From the NCBI RefSeq assembly GCF_037975245.1, contig NC_092568.1, forward strand, positions 15,395,001-15,459,000: a DNA stretch of 64,000 bases, read 5' to 3'. The stretch is from Apostichopus japonicus (taxonomy: Eukaryota > Echinodermata > Holothuroidea > Aspidochirotida > Stichopodidae). Below, one piece after another: positions 43,986-55,409 of the stretch. The notes under the pieces were generated by a model. The model did no database searches, was not told the DNA's origin, and worked only from the letters and a program-made list of their open reading frames with translations. Numbering within the stretch: the stretch's first letter is position 1; the number at the start of each line of letters is the position of its first letter. Position numbers and translations under genes: made by a program.

Positions 43986-45834
43986 ATACACTTTCAGCTT
44001 CCCCAAATTCCCTTCAACTGCAAAAAGAAACACTAAGGTATTTTTGGGGGAATTTCATCCTGGAGGATTTACTTCATAAATTGAATATTCACTATAAAAT
44101 ATATTCAGCATATATATATATAGATTTACCATATAAATTCAATATTTAAATTCCAGATATGCAATGCACAGTCAGTATGGTAGCATGCACATTGAACCAT
44201 GTGGATTTGTACTTTACTTATTCATTATAATATATCATTATTTTTATCCTCTTTGATTACTTTTTAGGATTGTATATTTAATATACAATTCACACACTTC
44301 ATACTCTAACAAGTCCAACTACTAATGACATTGTAACTTTGTTAACTACTCTAGTACTCTGTAAAATGTTACAAAGTGATGACATCAAAGCGATTGTCAC
44401 CCAAAGATGTAAAGTCTAAACGAACCCCATTCCCGACCCCCCCCCCCCCTTCCTAACACACAAACACACACAAATCATGTGTTGATAACTTTTATGATGT
44501 AACTGTTTTAATTATCATACTCTAATTACTAATTTAATAGATATGATTACTCTTAAACCCAAACTAAGGTGACTATTTTGTATACCTGAGGTAAAACCCC
44601 TACGGGAGCTTAAAAGTGCCATTAAAATAAGAAAAGCTTTGCCCCATAAGTAAACCTTTTCAGTAAATTGTTTAGATCTCAAGATGATATCTTATCAAAT
44701 ATGAGAAAAATGTTGGATTGCTCAGTTGCTTTCACTCCACAATTTACTATTCTTCTGCAAAATGTATATTCTTCAATTCATGCCAACTGAGCAATTGAAC
44801 AATATTCTGGAAAATATTTAACTGACAACTTATCTAGTCATAAGGTGATGTGGAAGATTTAGAGTTACCATGTTAATATAACACAGCATCTTGACAAAAT
44901 ATTGAAACTTGGTTGAGATACCACGTTACGCTAACTTGAAATCTCCGTAAAATTTGTTGAAACGATGAGTTGCCATGTTACACCTAACTCGTCATCTCGA
45001 CAAAATTTTGATTTTTGGCGAGATACCAAGTTAAGCTAGCTTGACATCTCATTACATTTTATAGATTCGAGACAAAACATGACCAAATGATAAGTCACCT
45101 TTGCTAAAATGAATCCTACATTGTAACATGTAAAATTGTAAAATATATCTAAAGACCAAAAAGTTTGTGATAACTTTGCCTCTCTCTCCCTCCCTCCCCA
45201 TCCAGATGCCATTGTATTGTGCTATTGTACAGTTGTTCGGTACTAAGCATTTACTGTCAGTTTGTTGTAAGCGCTAGATAGAAAAATTCAGGAATGAGCT
45301 CCATACAGTATTAATGAAAGCAATGTTAACCTTTTGTCTGCACACTTAAAGACATATACAACATGAACCCTATACCTTTTCTTCGAGTTTATGGCAGCAA
45401 CTACATTACAATAAAATGTTGTTAACTTGAATACCACGAACCCTTCTAATTATTTGTAAGAGAATCTTTTAGCATTCTGATTCCAGCCCATGTAACTTTA
45501 GTCAATGTTGTGAACACTTTAATGTGCTACATAAGGTGCAATCTACTTCCATTCAAATATAGTACGCATTACGTGTGTTAATTAGATATGCAACTTCATT
45601 ACTTCTAATTCTAACATATTTCAATTATTCTAAGAGTCATAAGGGGAAGGATATGGTTTTCTTTGGAATTGAACAAAGCAACATTTGACTGGCTCTTGAA
45701 CAATTTACATTAAAGTTAGAACCTCATGGGCCTGTACGGAATAACATACTTTTAAACGTTTTCAAGCTATATGACTATGGAGACGTTCATTGGTACTTTA
45801 CTATCCTTGTTTAATATCAATGAAATATTCACAA
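43986..45834. other. Intergenic with a degenerate direct repeat near 44910-45050
   Basis: Near 44912 and 45027 the words GAGATACCA(C/A)GTTA(C/A)GCTA and (A/G)CTTGA(A/C)ATCTC repeat about 115 bp apart, separated by CTCGTCATCTCGAC. A poly-C run lies at about 44440. No gene is supported. Confidence 0.4.
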
Positions 45835-46545
45835 TTGAACAAAGACACCAAAGTTAAATCAGTAAATCAAAATAAATTTAGTACTCCCACATTATACTTT
45901 ACACCAAGAATTATGTAAAATGTGCACATATTTGAGCTCAGACATAGAAATAAACTTGAGTTGCAACTTCAAATAGTAACGAACAAGGACTCCAAAGTTA
46001 TATCAGTACTCCACAATAAAAATCAGTACCCCCACATGGTACTGTATACCAATAACTATGTAAGGTTTGCTAGTTTCTTGTCTGAAAAATGAGGTAAAAG
46101 TTGGAAATTGTTAATTCAAAGATTTGTTTTCTTTAAAAAGAACATATTTGAGCCCGGACATAGAAATAAACTTGAGTTGAAACTTCAAATAGTAACAAAC
46201 AATGACTCCAAAGTTAAAACAGTACTTCACAATAAAAATCAGTACCCCCACATTGTACTGTATACCACAACTTATGTAAGGTTTGCTAGTTTTTTGTCTG
46301 AAAAATTAGGTAAAAGTTGGAAAAATATTAGTTCAAAGATTTGTTTTCTCTAAAAAGCACATATTTGAGCTCAGAAATAGAAATTAACTGGAGTTGCAAC
46401 TTCAAATAGTAACGAACTCCAAAGTTAAATCAATGCTCCAAAATAAAAATAAGTACCCCCACACTGTACTGTATAACACAACTTATGTAAGGTTTTCTAG
46501 TTTCTTGTCTGAAAAATGAGGTAAAAGTTGGACATTTTTAAGGGT
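45835..46545. repeat. Short satellite array, about three 220 bp monomers
   Basis: ACATATTTGAGC recurs near 45926, 46143 and 46366. Each is followed in order by a CTTGAGTTG-like stretch, CTCCAAAGTTA, CAGTACCCCCACA, GTACTGTATA and TAGTTTCTTGTCTGAAAAATG. The same words in the same order form the A monomer of the large array at 55.4-63.4 kb. This is therefore a separate single-monomer array of the same satellite family. Confidence 0.9.
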
Positions 46546-46856
46546 GCATCAAAGTATAAAAAGTTTTCACAAAATGATCTCTGACTTGCCTATTTTTTCT
46601 CTCTCAGTACTAATTACATTTACGTCTTAAAGATATATTTAAAATCTAGCTTCATGCAATAGTGGCAAATGTTTCAATAGTTTCTCTGAAATTTGAACTC
46701 AAAACCTTAAACCATTGCTTACTTATACTAATTCTGCACAATAAAAAACAATAAACTACATAAGGAGTACAGAGAAATTAGTGTGCAGGACAAAGTGACT
46801 TCAACATAAGACTAAAGAACTTTTTGCTTTCTTTTTCTATTTATTTTAATGATTTA

Positions 46857-47093
46857 CAATTCATTAACCTGTACAAATTCAAATTCATTAATCTGTACAA
46901 ATTCATTAATCTGTACAAATTCAAATTCTTTAATCCGTACAAATTCATTAATCTGTACAAATTCAAATTCATTAATCTGTACAAATTCAAATTCATTAAT
47001 CTGAACAAATTCATTAATCTGTACAAATTCAAATTCTTTAATCCGTACAAATTCATTAATCTGTACAAATTCATTAATCTGAACAAATTTAAA
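46857..47093. repeat. Minisatellite of 18 and 24 bp units
   Basis: Units of ATTCATTAATCTGTACAA (18 bp) are mixed with a 24 bp form that carries an extra AAATTC. CTTTAATCCG and CTGAACAA variants recur in the same local order. Because both unit lengths are multiples of three, frames stay open on both strands (KFINLY and RLMNLY repeats); these are not evidence of a gene. Confidence 0.9.
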
Positions 47094-47734
47094 TTCATAT
47101 TAGAATTGCATTTATTGCATCATTATTGAAATAATTAGTAAACAAAAACACAGAAACCCTGAGAACAGACCCTGAGAATTAACAGAAATACACATAAATA
47201 TCCCAATGCATAACGAAAATTGGCAATATATGATCTACAATCAAAGAACACCCTTTCCCCCACAATTGACACATAACATAACAAAAATTGACCCCTAATT
47301 AAAAGTTAATTACACAAAAGACAAAACTAACAAAAAATTATAACTGGGATGTAATGTGATTGGAAGTATTACAGCACATGACAGCATATAAACAGGTAAA
47401 GTGCCTGTATGCATACTTTAATGTGCTGTTAGACTACGTTTAGAAAGCTAAGAGGCAGTGAGGTAGCGGTTGGTTAGTTAAAACAAATTTAACTAGGTTT
47501 ATAAAGCTTAACTCATTTACAAACTATTTACAAAGTTATGATGGCTGACAGTGGCTACACATCTCAGTAAAGTATATTCCCTTCCTGTCTTCTCCCTCCT
47601 CACTGTTGTCCTATATGAGTTTACCTATCAATCAACTATTCAGTAACGAGGGTAGGTAAACCTACATAGGACAAAGAGACAGAAAAGGAATACATATCAC
47701 TGGAAGTTGTAATTTAAGAAGAAGGAAAAAAAAA
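47094..47734. other. AT-rich intergenic stretch
   Basis: No gene. An imperfect inverted pair related to AGTTTACCTA/TAGGTAAACCTAC lies at about 47612-47675. Confidence 0.35.
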
Positions 47735-48060
47735 TCTAAACTACTGGTAGGGAGGTGATCTCCACGGCAACAAGACTGGTGTATTTACAAGCCGTGTTAG
47801 TTTTAGCTTTGTACATGCAGGGACAGGGGGAAGCGTTTGCATTTACAGCAAACAATATAATGAGAAAAAATAGAAAGGTAGAAGGTACATTGACAACAAC
47901 AAATTCAATGAAAAGAAAAAATCTACACTACTGGTAGGGAGGTGGTCTCCACGGCAACTAGATGGTGTATTTACAAGCCGTGTTAGGTTTACAGTAGCTT
48001 TGTACATGCAGGGACAGGGGGAAGCTTTTGTATTAACAGCAAACAATGTCATGAGAAAAT
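47735..48060. repeat. Direct duplication, 130 bp units 188 bp apart
   Basis: The block from CTACTGGTAGGGAGGTG through CTCCACGGCAAC and GTACATGCAGGGACAGGGGG to AACAATRT.ATGAGAAAA occurs at about 47740-47870 and again at about 47928-48055 with several substitutions. Confidence 0.85.
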
Positions 48061-48124
48061 CAGTACAGAGGCAACTAATATTTACAGCAACTAAGATAAA
48101 AAAGGACGAACCATTAAAAGACAA

Positions 48125-48335
48125 GTACTGAACAATACCAGGACAAGGACTAGACAATATCAGGACAAGGAATAGACAACACCAGGACAAGATAAGGACT
48201 GGACAATACCAGGACAAAGACTAAACAATACCAGGACAAGACAATACCAGGATAAGAAAATACTAGGACAAGGACTAGACTATAACAGGACTAGATGATA
48301 CCAGGACAGTACAAGGACTGGACAATACCAAGACA
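48125..48335. repeat. Minisatellite of ACAATACCAGGACAAGGACT-like units
   Basis: About ten degenerate units of 15-24 bp contain (A/T)A(T/C)CAGGACAAG and GGACTAGAC. Frames across it (for example 47843-48217 on the minus strand) are repeat artefacts. Confidence 0.85.
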
Positions 48336-48357
48336 CAACCTTTGTCTTGGTATTGTT
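48323..48357. repeat. Hairpin closing the minisatellite
   Basis: ACAATACCAAGACA and its exact inverse TGTCTTGGTATTGT are separated by 7 bp (CAACCTT). The left arm is the last minisatellite unit, so the right arm looks like an inverted copy of a unit. Confidence 0.85.
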
Positions 48358-48695
48358 CGGTCTGTTTGTCCATTGAACTGGTATGATCTATTCTGGACAA
48401 ACAATACAAACACATATATTGTACAATTTTTAGTACTGGCACAATAGACATCCCATTTGAAAGTAACAATTAACATTTGTATACCATTTAAAAAAACAAA
48501 TTTTACACAATATGACAAATTCCTCCCTCCCCACCCCTTTTACAAGTTCCCTACTTATTAAATCTGCCTTATTCCCATGGATTCCTTAAAATGCCCCCGA
48601 CTCAAAAGTTACCCCTTCCACTTCTAGGTTTGCCTCTTTTACAATAGTTTTTTTACCTTTTCTTCTTTATGAGCATGAAATGTGAGTAGGAGTAT
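48358..48695. other. Intergenic, nothing recognised
   Basis: Short pyrimidine-rich stretch (about 48520-48640) without features. Confidence 0.35.
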
Positions 48696-50150
48696 TTTGA
48701 ACTTTACTCAAAAATCAATAGGAAGCCAGTGCAGATCCTTTATAAGTGGGGTGGTATGACATCTTTTCTTTGCTCATTTGACTATTTGTGCTGCAGTATT
48801 TGAAGTTTCTGAATTTGGAACTCAGGATTCCAAATAAAAGAGAATTTAATGGTAGTTAGTATAGGCCCCGAATTATAGCAAGCTATAATTGCTAGAAGTT
48901 TTCAAAAACTACTATCCAGGGGGTCTCTACTCTCGAAATTGTTCTTAGACATTTTTATGGAACGCACAAGATGACTGAATGAAGCAGTGAGGAATATTTC
49001 CTCAAAGCTTAATACTTTTGACCAAAAGTGACCATATTTGTATATCTAGCATATTTGGGGCCGAAACAGCATAACTTTAAGTAATCTAGTTTGAAGTAAC
49101 AAATGTACAAGAACTTCACATGATCTCTGATCAATGTACTTCCTCATTGGACCAATGTTTCATAATTTCCAATTAGCGGATCAACAGACATTTTCAACAT
49201 GCTTAAATTGAAAGATGGATGCGCATCGAAAAAGGCACCTTACTGTAGAAGATACAAGTACAGACTCATTACCCACAGAAAGTAGAGGGTAGTTTTGTCT
49301 AACGACAGAAAATTTTGAATGAAATACAATAAAACTCAGTTCTATCACAATTCAATTTAAGATAATTAGAAGTAAACCAGCTATGAAGGTCTCTGATGCA
49401 TCTTTCCATTATGCTGAAATCATTTTGTAAGTTGTCAAATGTTATGAAAGGCAAGAAACACCTGGGTATGGTCAGCAGAATGATGAAACTCACGTATAAT
49501 ATCACTTAGTTCAGCAAGATTCAAGGAAAAAAGTACTGGTCCAAGTACTGAGCCTTGTGGTACACCACAATCAAATTTATGAGATGCGGAAATAACATTT
49601 CCAAGTTGCACATGTTGATGACGATCAGAGAGATAAGACTGGAACCATCACAAGGCAGATCCTGTTATCCTGTACTTGAATGAGGCTTACTCAATAAAAT
49701 ATGATGATTCAACAGTATCAAATGCTGATGAAAGATCCAATAGAACCAAAAGAACCTATCGGTTTTTATCAAGCTCCAATGTAAGAAAGTTGTGGACTGC
49801 ATTAAGGGCCATCTCAGTGCTATGGCCAGACTTATAAGCAGATTGATATGGTTTGAGTAGATCTTCCTGAATGAGGTAGTCCATTAAGTGTGATAAAACA
49901 ACCTTTTCTTAAATTTTAGATACAAATCCCATGTTGGAAATAGGACAATCATTACGTTAGCAGTTTCTTTCTTAGTAATTTTTCTTTAACACAGTAGCAG
50001 GAATCAAATGGGCAACTTTGAAAGAGTCTGGGACAGTTCTTATTGCCATAGAATGATAAATAATATGTGTAATTGAAGAATGCAGCACAGTTCAGCAATC
50101 CTTATCTTACCATGTTGGCAATGGATCAAGTAAACATGACTTGGATGGTA
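48696..50150 (-). pseudogene. Decayed L2-type LINE reverse transcriptase
   Basis: Minus-strand frames in order: LDPLPTW, RTVPDSFKVAHLIP, CPISNMGFVSKI, EKVVLSHLMDYLIQEDLLKPYQSAYKSGHSTEMAL, VLLVLLDLSSAFDTV, WFQSYLSDRHQHVQLGN, CGVPQGSVLGPVLFS, SADHTQVFLAFH (the usual YADDTQ motif, changed), MERCIRDLHSWFTSNYLKLN, and DLHWLPI with FKILLLTF at the 3' side. These are ordered L2-clade motifs. Several stops and the altered catalytic motif mark it as dead. It has the same orientation as the L2 3' fragment at 43561-43985, but both contain an (F/Y)KLLLLTF-like block, so they are separate copies. Confidence 0.85.
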
Positions 50151-51008
50151 AATTCAAAATAAATTTTCTATTACAACAAAGTCCTCAGAAACCTGAGGTT
50201 AAGAGTCAAGTAGAGTGCCAGAAGATGGTGTAACAGAACATATTAACGATGAATGCTGGCTCTGAATATTTACTGATGCACAAAGTTCAGCAATCTTGTT
50301 GTAAAAATAACAGGACAATCTTGTTGACAGCTCAGTCTCACAAGAATAGTCTGGTAGTATCAATGTTTTCCATTTGTGAGAAAATCCTTGGAAAAGCTTC
50401 AGTGACCCTTAAAAGAATAGTATTTCCTATTTGCCTCATAAATATTTAATATTTTCTATAGGGTTTGCTTGTAACCAGTGGTAGCATGTTCAAAATGCTG
50501 TAGATGTCAGGCAGTCCTTGTCCCAGTCCAACCTCCATTGCAGCATAGGTCATTCGCTGGTTGAGTTTTTGCTGGGCGTGATGTTAGCTGATGTCTGTGG
50601 CTTTGGACCCTTGCTACAAGCCAAGCAAACCAAGATCAATTGAAAAGAGAGACCTTTGTAATTTTTTCAACTTGATGAAAGCTGAGAGGAAAAGAAAAAA
50701 CAGCTACTGATTAGTTCATTGAGCATGAGGCTAGTCTAAGGAATTATATCAGCAGTAATTACTAATTACAGGGCAAAGAGAAAGAAAAAGAACATTCTCT
50801 TATCAGAGTCACTGTTTATAGCCTATAGCATGCGAGCCTTGCTACACCTTGGCTAATACTTTCTAGGCCTGGGCCGAGGCTACATAGAGCTGGACTTTAG
50901 GCTATCCTTTGTAACTAATCATACTGAAAATAACTCTAACAACGACGGAATAAAAGGAAGGAATCAGATATCTGAATAAGTCAAAACACTTAACATATTC
51001 CAATATAG
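50151..51008. other. Intergenic, nothing recognised
   Basis: No supported gene or repeat. Confidence 0.4.
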
Positions 51009-52229
51009 ACCAGGCTATGAATGAGCTAGACCACCTGGAAGGAGGATTTATCTCATGCGGTTTTTCTAGACCAGAATTTCATAAGGAATAAGAATAGCTT
51101 GGGTAAAAAGCCCAAATCGTGAATGCACGCCCCAAAAGGGGGTTTCCTAGGAGGGGTCGATTTTTTTAATGAAAAATGCCAGAGGTTTCATTTACACACA
51201 AAATAGGATAAAATGTGGTTTTTCTAGACCCTAATTTCATAACGAATAAGAATATCTTGGGTTAAAAGCCCAAAACCTGAATGCAACCCACCCCCCCCCC
51301 GAAAAGGTTTTTTTCTGGGGGGTCTATTGTTTTAAGGAAAAAATACCATAAGTTAAATTTACACAAAAATAAGATAAGAGAAACTATTATCCTCAAGATT
51401 TAAACCCAGTTGGTTAATTAAGCCTTATATATTGGATGTGGTAACACTGGTGGTGGGGGGTATTACAGGTTCTCTAAAGTATCCCTATTTAACCCTTACT
51501 GCACTGGGGGAGCATTATGAAATTTTTGCCCACAAATTTTGAACTGTTTGAGATATGAACTAGATTCTTTCATGACTTTTTCCCCACTTCTTGCACACAT
51601 TTTAACACCACTTTGGTCCATATAGGGCCCCTGTAGGTTAAGTTATGTACCAACTTGTGATGACCCACAGAAATGTTTGCAATTTTTACATTGACTTGTG
51701 TTCAAAAACGTTAGTTTAAATAGGTTACAAATACTCAAACTTTTACCCTTTATGATATGTAGCAATGCCACATGTTCCTCAAGCTCTGAGGATGCAAAAG
51801 TTGTATTAGATAACAACACATGTAGGCACATATCGCAAGGTCTTCAGAATGAGCGACATTGATCTAACACCAGCACAGAAGACATCACTAATTGGCATTC
51901 ATGCCCTCACAGGCAACGACTACAACTCTTCCTTCTTTTGAAAAGGAAAAAGGAACTTGCTATATAGCATAAAGAGTAGGAGTGTCAAAGAAGGTTTAAA
52001 TTTTGAGGTTAATAAGATTTTGTTTTATCTTATTGTGTGTAAATGTAACTCATGGTATTTTTTCCTTAAAAAATGCCCCCCCCGGCCCCCTCGAAAGATC
52101 CCCCTTTTCAGGGGGGTGCGCTCAGGATTTGGGCTTTTTACCCAAGATATTCCTTATGAAATTCTGGTCTAGAAAAATCACATGAGATAAAGCCTCCTTC
52201 CGGGTGATACCTAGCTCATTCAAAGCCTG
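51009..52229. mobile_element. Long-TIR (fold-back type) element, about 1.2 kb
   Basis: The left 51009-51180 and right 52060-52229 arms are imperfect inverses. They share CCAGGCT.TGAATGAGCTAG at the tips, GGAAGGAGG, TTTCTAGACCAGAATTTCAT, AAGGAATA and GGGTAAAAAGCCCAAAT. The left arm has a second tandem sub-copy at about 51218-51345 (TTTCTAGACCCTAATTTCAT, AAAAGCCCAAAACCTGAATG). The interior carries a protein fragment at 51841-51993. No target duplication could be fixed by eye. Confidence 0.75.
51841..51993 (+). pseudogene. Fragment of a repeat-associated protein (HALTGNDY family)
   Basis: The plus strand reads VFRMSDIDLTPAQKTSLIG, then IHALTGNDYNSSFF, a TGA at 51938-51940 and KGKRNLL in the same frame. 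The IHALTG(N/C)DY.S.F..KGK pattern is a recognisable signature of uncharacterised multi-copy proteins in invertebrate genomes. The start is undefined and the reading frame dies at the TGA, so this is a gene fragment inside the long-TIR element. Confidence 0.45.
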
Positions 52230-53949
52230 GTGTAATACTAGGGTAGAACTCAAATGAAGCTGTATGATATATGTACATGTGCCTATAGTGACACAAACAC
52301 TAGTGATGCCTAAAGCTAGCCTAGCCCATAAACCTTGGCCTAAGCTCGGAATGAAATTTAATTATTCATACCTCCTGGATAAAGGTTCACACTATTCAGG
52401 GAATCTGAGAGTTGCTTCAATTCCACAAATCTGTAGCCTTAGGTGTGTATTGGCAAACAGGGGCAACTTCTGACACCATGGCTTGCTTGGTCGCCATGCC
52501 AAACTTCCTGCCTGACAGTGTCACTGACAACAGCTTACTATTACTTTAGTAGTAGTGCTACACTGAGAAGAAGCAGCGACTTTCTGTAAAACTTTCCATT
52601 TGTCAGTGAAATGGAGTCCCACGAAAACGAGAAACTTTGAGGTTTTTTTTAATTCCTTTTTTTGCTGGGTGCCATAAAATTTAGTTTTAAATGAAAAAAA
52701 TTAGTTGGAATCAAGATGATGTCCTGAGATTTGGCAAATACAATTTTTGCACACGTACAGTAGTGAAAAGTTACAGATACAGGGAAGCGCAAATGGTTAT
52801 AAATTTTCAAGAACAGTTTTGTTTTTACTACACAGTCACAACACTTTGGAGGGCCAATTGAGCAAAAATACCAGAATTTTTTAACAAATAAGCCATGATT
52901 TTGATAAGATTCAGAGATACTTCCTGATGAAAACACTGATTACTAGTTACACAAAACTTACGGAAATATTTTTCATCATTAATGATCACTTATTAATGAC
53001 TAATAAGTAACGTTATTTTTCACCTTATGGACACAATGATAACGCTGAGTTGAAGGGTGCATCAAAGTACATACGAAGTTATCGTATCCCATATTGGAAA
53101 ACACTGATCAATGGAATTTCGGAAAGAGACAATGTTGAGGGAAGGTAGTTGGTATTTGCAACGCGTGAGTAGTACTGGGTATATTTTGAGGGTTGATATA
53201 ACATGAAATGGGGTATCACTTGTATCTTCATCAAATTAGGCTGCCAGGGTTGCCGATTTTGCTTTCCTCGTGGTTAGTGACTTCATATTTCTCGGCACAG
53301 TAAGTATAGTAACAATACCTATTTCGCGAATTAACGAATGTGCTGGATATATAGACTATGATTCCTATGTTGACTAGCTGAGTGTAGGTTACGTTTAGGC
53401 ATCAAATGCTCCGTAGTGCAGTATTTGATGCACTAATTTGTAATTCGATGTTTCTTTTTCTCACAATTTGCAAAGGGCCATGCTTCCCTGCCCATCACCT
53501 CTCTCTTATATCTCTATTTTTTTTAACCTTTCGATGTTTGCCGCAATTAAGGCTCTCAAAAATAATTTAATATCGGCAGAAATGCTTATAAAACATGCCT
53601 CTAATCCATAGCCGTCGCATTAAGCATAATACTAGGTTGTTACATCGTAAAAAGGGTCTCGGAATAAAATTTGCTCAAATTATGCACAAGTGAACGCAAT
53701 TTTTCATGTGAAAAAACAATATTTGAGTAATTTCTAGTGGTTATGATATCTTTACATCAATCTGGTAACATTCTACAGTAATTATAAACAAGTTATAATG
53801 GTACCATTTGCTGTTTAGTTTGATTGGCCTTAGCTTACATTTTCTAATTGAACTTGAATGGAATTAAATTGGTAACAAATAAGGCTGTTTAACTTCAAGT
53901 TAGTACTTCTATTTGTTCATAAACTGAATAATACTGATAATGTGTACAA
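52230..53949. other. Intergenic, nothing recognised
   Basis: About 1.7 kb with no supported gene or repeat. Confidence 0.4.
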
Positions 53950-53991
53950 ACCACCCTTTGCAAGTGCTTATAAGCACTTGCAAAGGGTGGT
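53950..53991. repeat. Perfect 42 bp palindrome
   Basis: Positions 53950-53970 are the exact inverse of 53971-53991, centred on TTATAA with no loop. The half-site includes CCACCCTTTGCAAGTGCTTA. A perfect, spacer-free palindrome of this size is rare in cloned DNA. Confidence 0.95.
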
Positions 53992-55409
53992 CCCAATACA
54001 TGCAAATTGTGAGCCCTCTTTGGAGACAGGGGAGGAGGGGTGTAAGGAGTATGCATTGAAACATTCAATAAGCAATAGACCTACACTTTGTGGTTTCCAA
54101 ATAGGAGCAACTCAAAGGCTTTTGAAATCTTGTACTTGAAAAATATCATTGATATGATAATATGACTAAGATCAACGATTTTAGGGCAGGTGTAATGTCA
54201 TCAATAATTCCTGTGTCAATCATTTATGGTGCTCCATAAAAGAACTATTAGCTGCAGAAAATCATCTCTCAAATAATTTGTTCAAAATGTACTATGCTGG
54301 ATGGTACGTGCCACTTGATGCAACCGCCTACATTGATTTACATTGCAGAGATAAATCATAAAAGATTTCTGAGGATCAAGGTCTTCTTTAAATTCCCAAA
54401 CTACGAGCAGCTGGCTACGGGCCACATCCACAAAAACCGAACATATATATAGTCATACAGTACCAAAATTGCTCATTATTCTGTATATGAATGTGTTACA
54501 GTTACTGAGGGTAATCAAACATAGGTCGATACTTGGAAAAACATGGGATGAGGTGGTCTATATCAGTGAGCTGAATGCGTGGCTAATTCCATGCTATCTT
54601 TGAATTATACTCTTTGAACTATAGTTGCACATATATCATAAATGGGCGTAGGAATGATTTGTGTGCACCCTAATTGTCTTAAGTGAGCAGTAATAATTGC
54701 ATTAGTGAAGATCGATGCTGTCATGTGACAAAAAGTCTAAAACAGTTCATTTGAGTGCATTCAGGGGGTGCATGTCTTCGAACACAAGCAGGTTTCTCTC
54801 CATGCCATATGTAGCACACAGTTAGAGAACATATCCCTGTAGAATATTTGCCCTCTTTCAGCTGATCACTGACCTCCAAGGTAATAAAGTTTAATTCAAT
54901 AACACCTCTGCATTAGTATGACCTTGGCCATACTCACAACACACTCAGTGACCATCAGCTACTTCAGGCCTTTTCCTACAGTTTATATTCACACAGTGCA
55001 AAAAATAACAATGTGTTCGGTCATCATATGCATGTGTATAGCCTATGCTTACAGTGTGGCTATGTTGTAACAGGTGAACATGTATTGCAGGGATGAAGTG
55101 TTGAAATTAAGTTTATGGACCATAAACATTTCATTTTGTTTTAATTTCCAAGAAATAAGGATTGTAGTAGCTCTAGGTCTATAGTCAACCAGCTTAGCTT
55201 TTAGCAGAAGCAAAAATTGCAGGATTAACACATTTGTTTGATAAGTTTTAGCTGGTGAATGTGCCAAGCATGTCTGTAACAACTTCCCAGACTAAGCAAA
55301 CTGTATTTAATTATGTACTAAGCAGACTAGACATAGTATGGGAGCCTCTATGACCATATATGTGTGTTATACCATTTAAGCAAGCTTCATCCTGTAGGTG
55401 TTGCTATCC
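53992..55409. other. Intergenic, nothing recognised
   Basis: No supported gene or repeat before the satellite begins. Confidence 0.4.

Noticed and set aside
46824-47129. Repetitive KFINLYKF protein
   Set aside because: An 18/24 bp minisatellite keeps frames open on both strands; nothing indicates translation.
47843-48217. Hydrophobic Cys/Leu/Ser-rich membrane protein
   Set aside because: The frame covers the reverse strand of the ACAATACCAGGACAAG minisatellite and the duplicated block beside it.
43561-50150. A single L2 LINE split by a 4.7 kb insertion
   Set aside because: Both pieces contain their own version of the HWLP/YKLLLLTF region with different sequence, so they are two separate copies in the same orientation.
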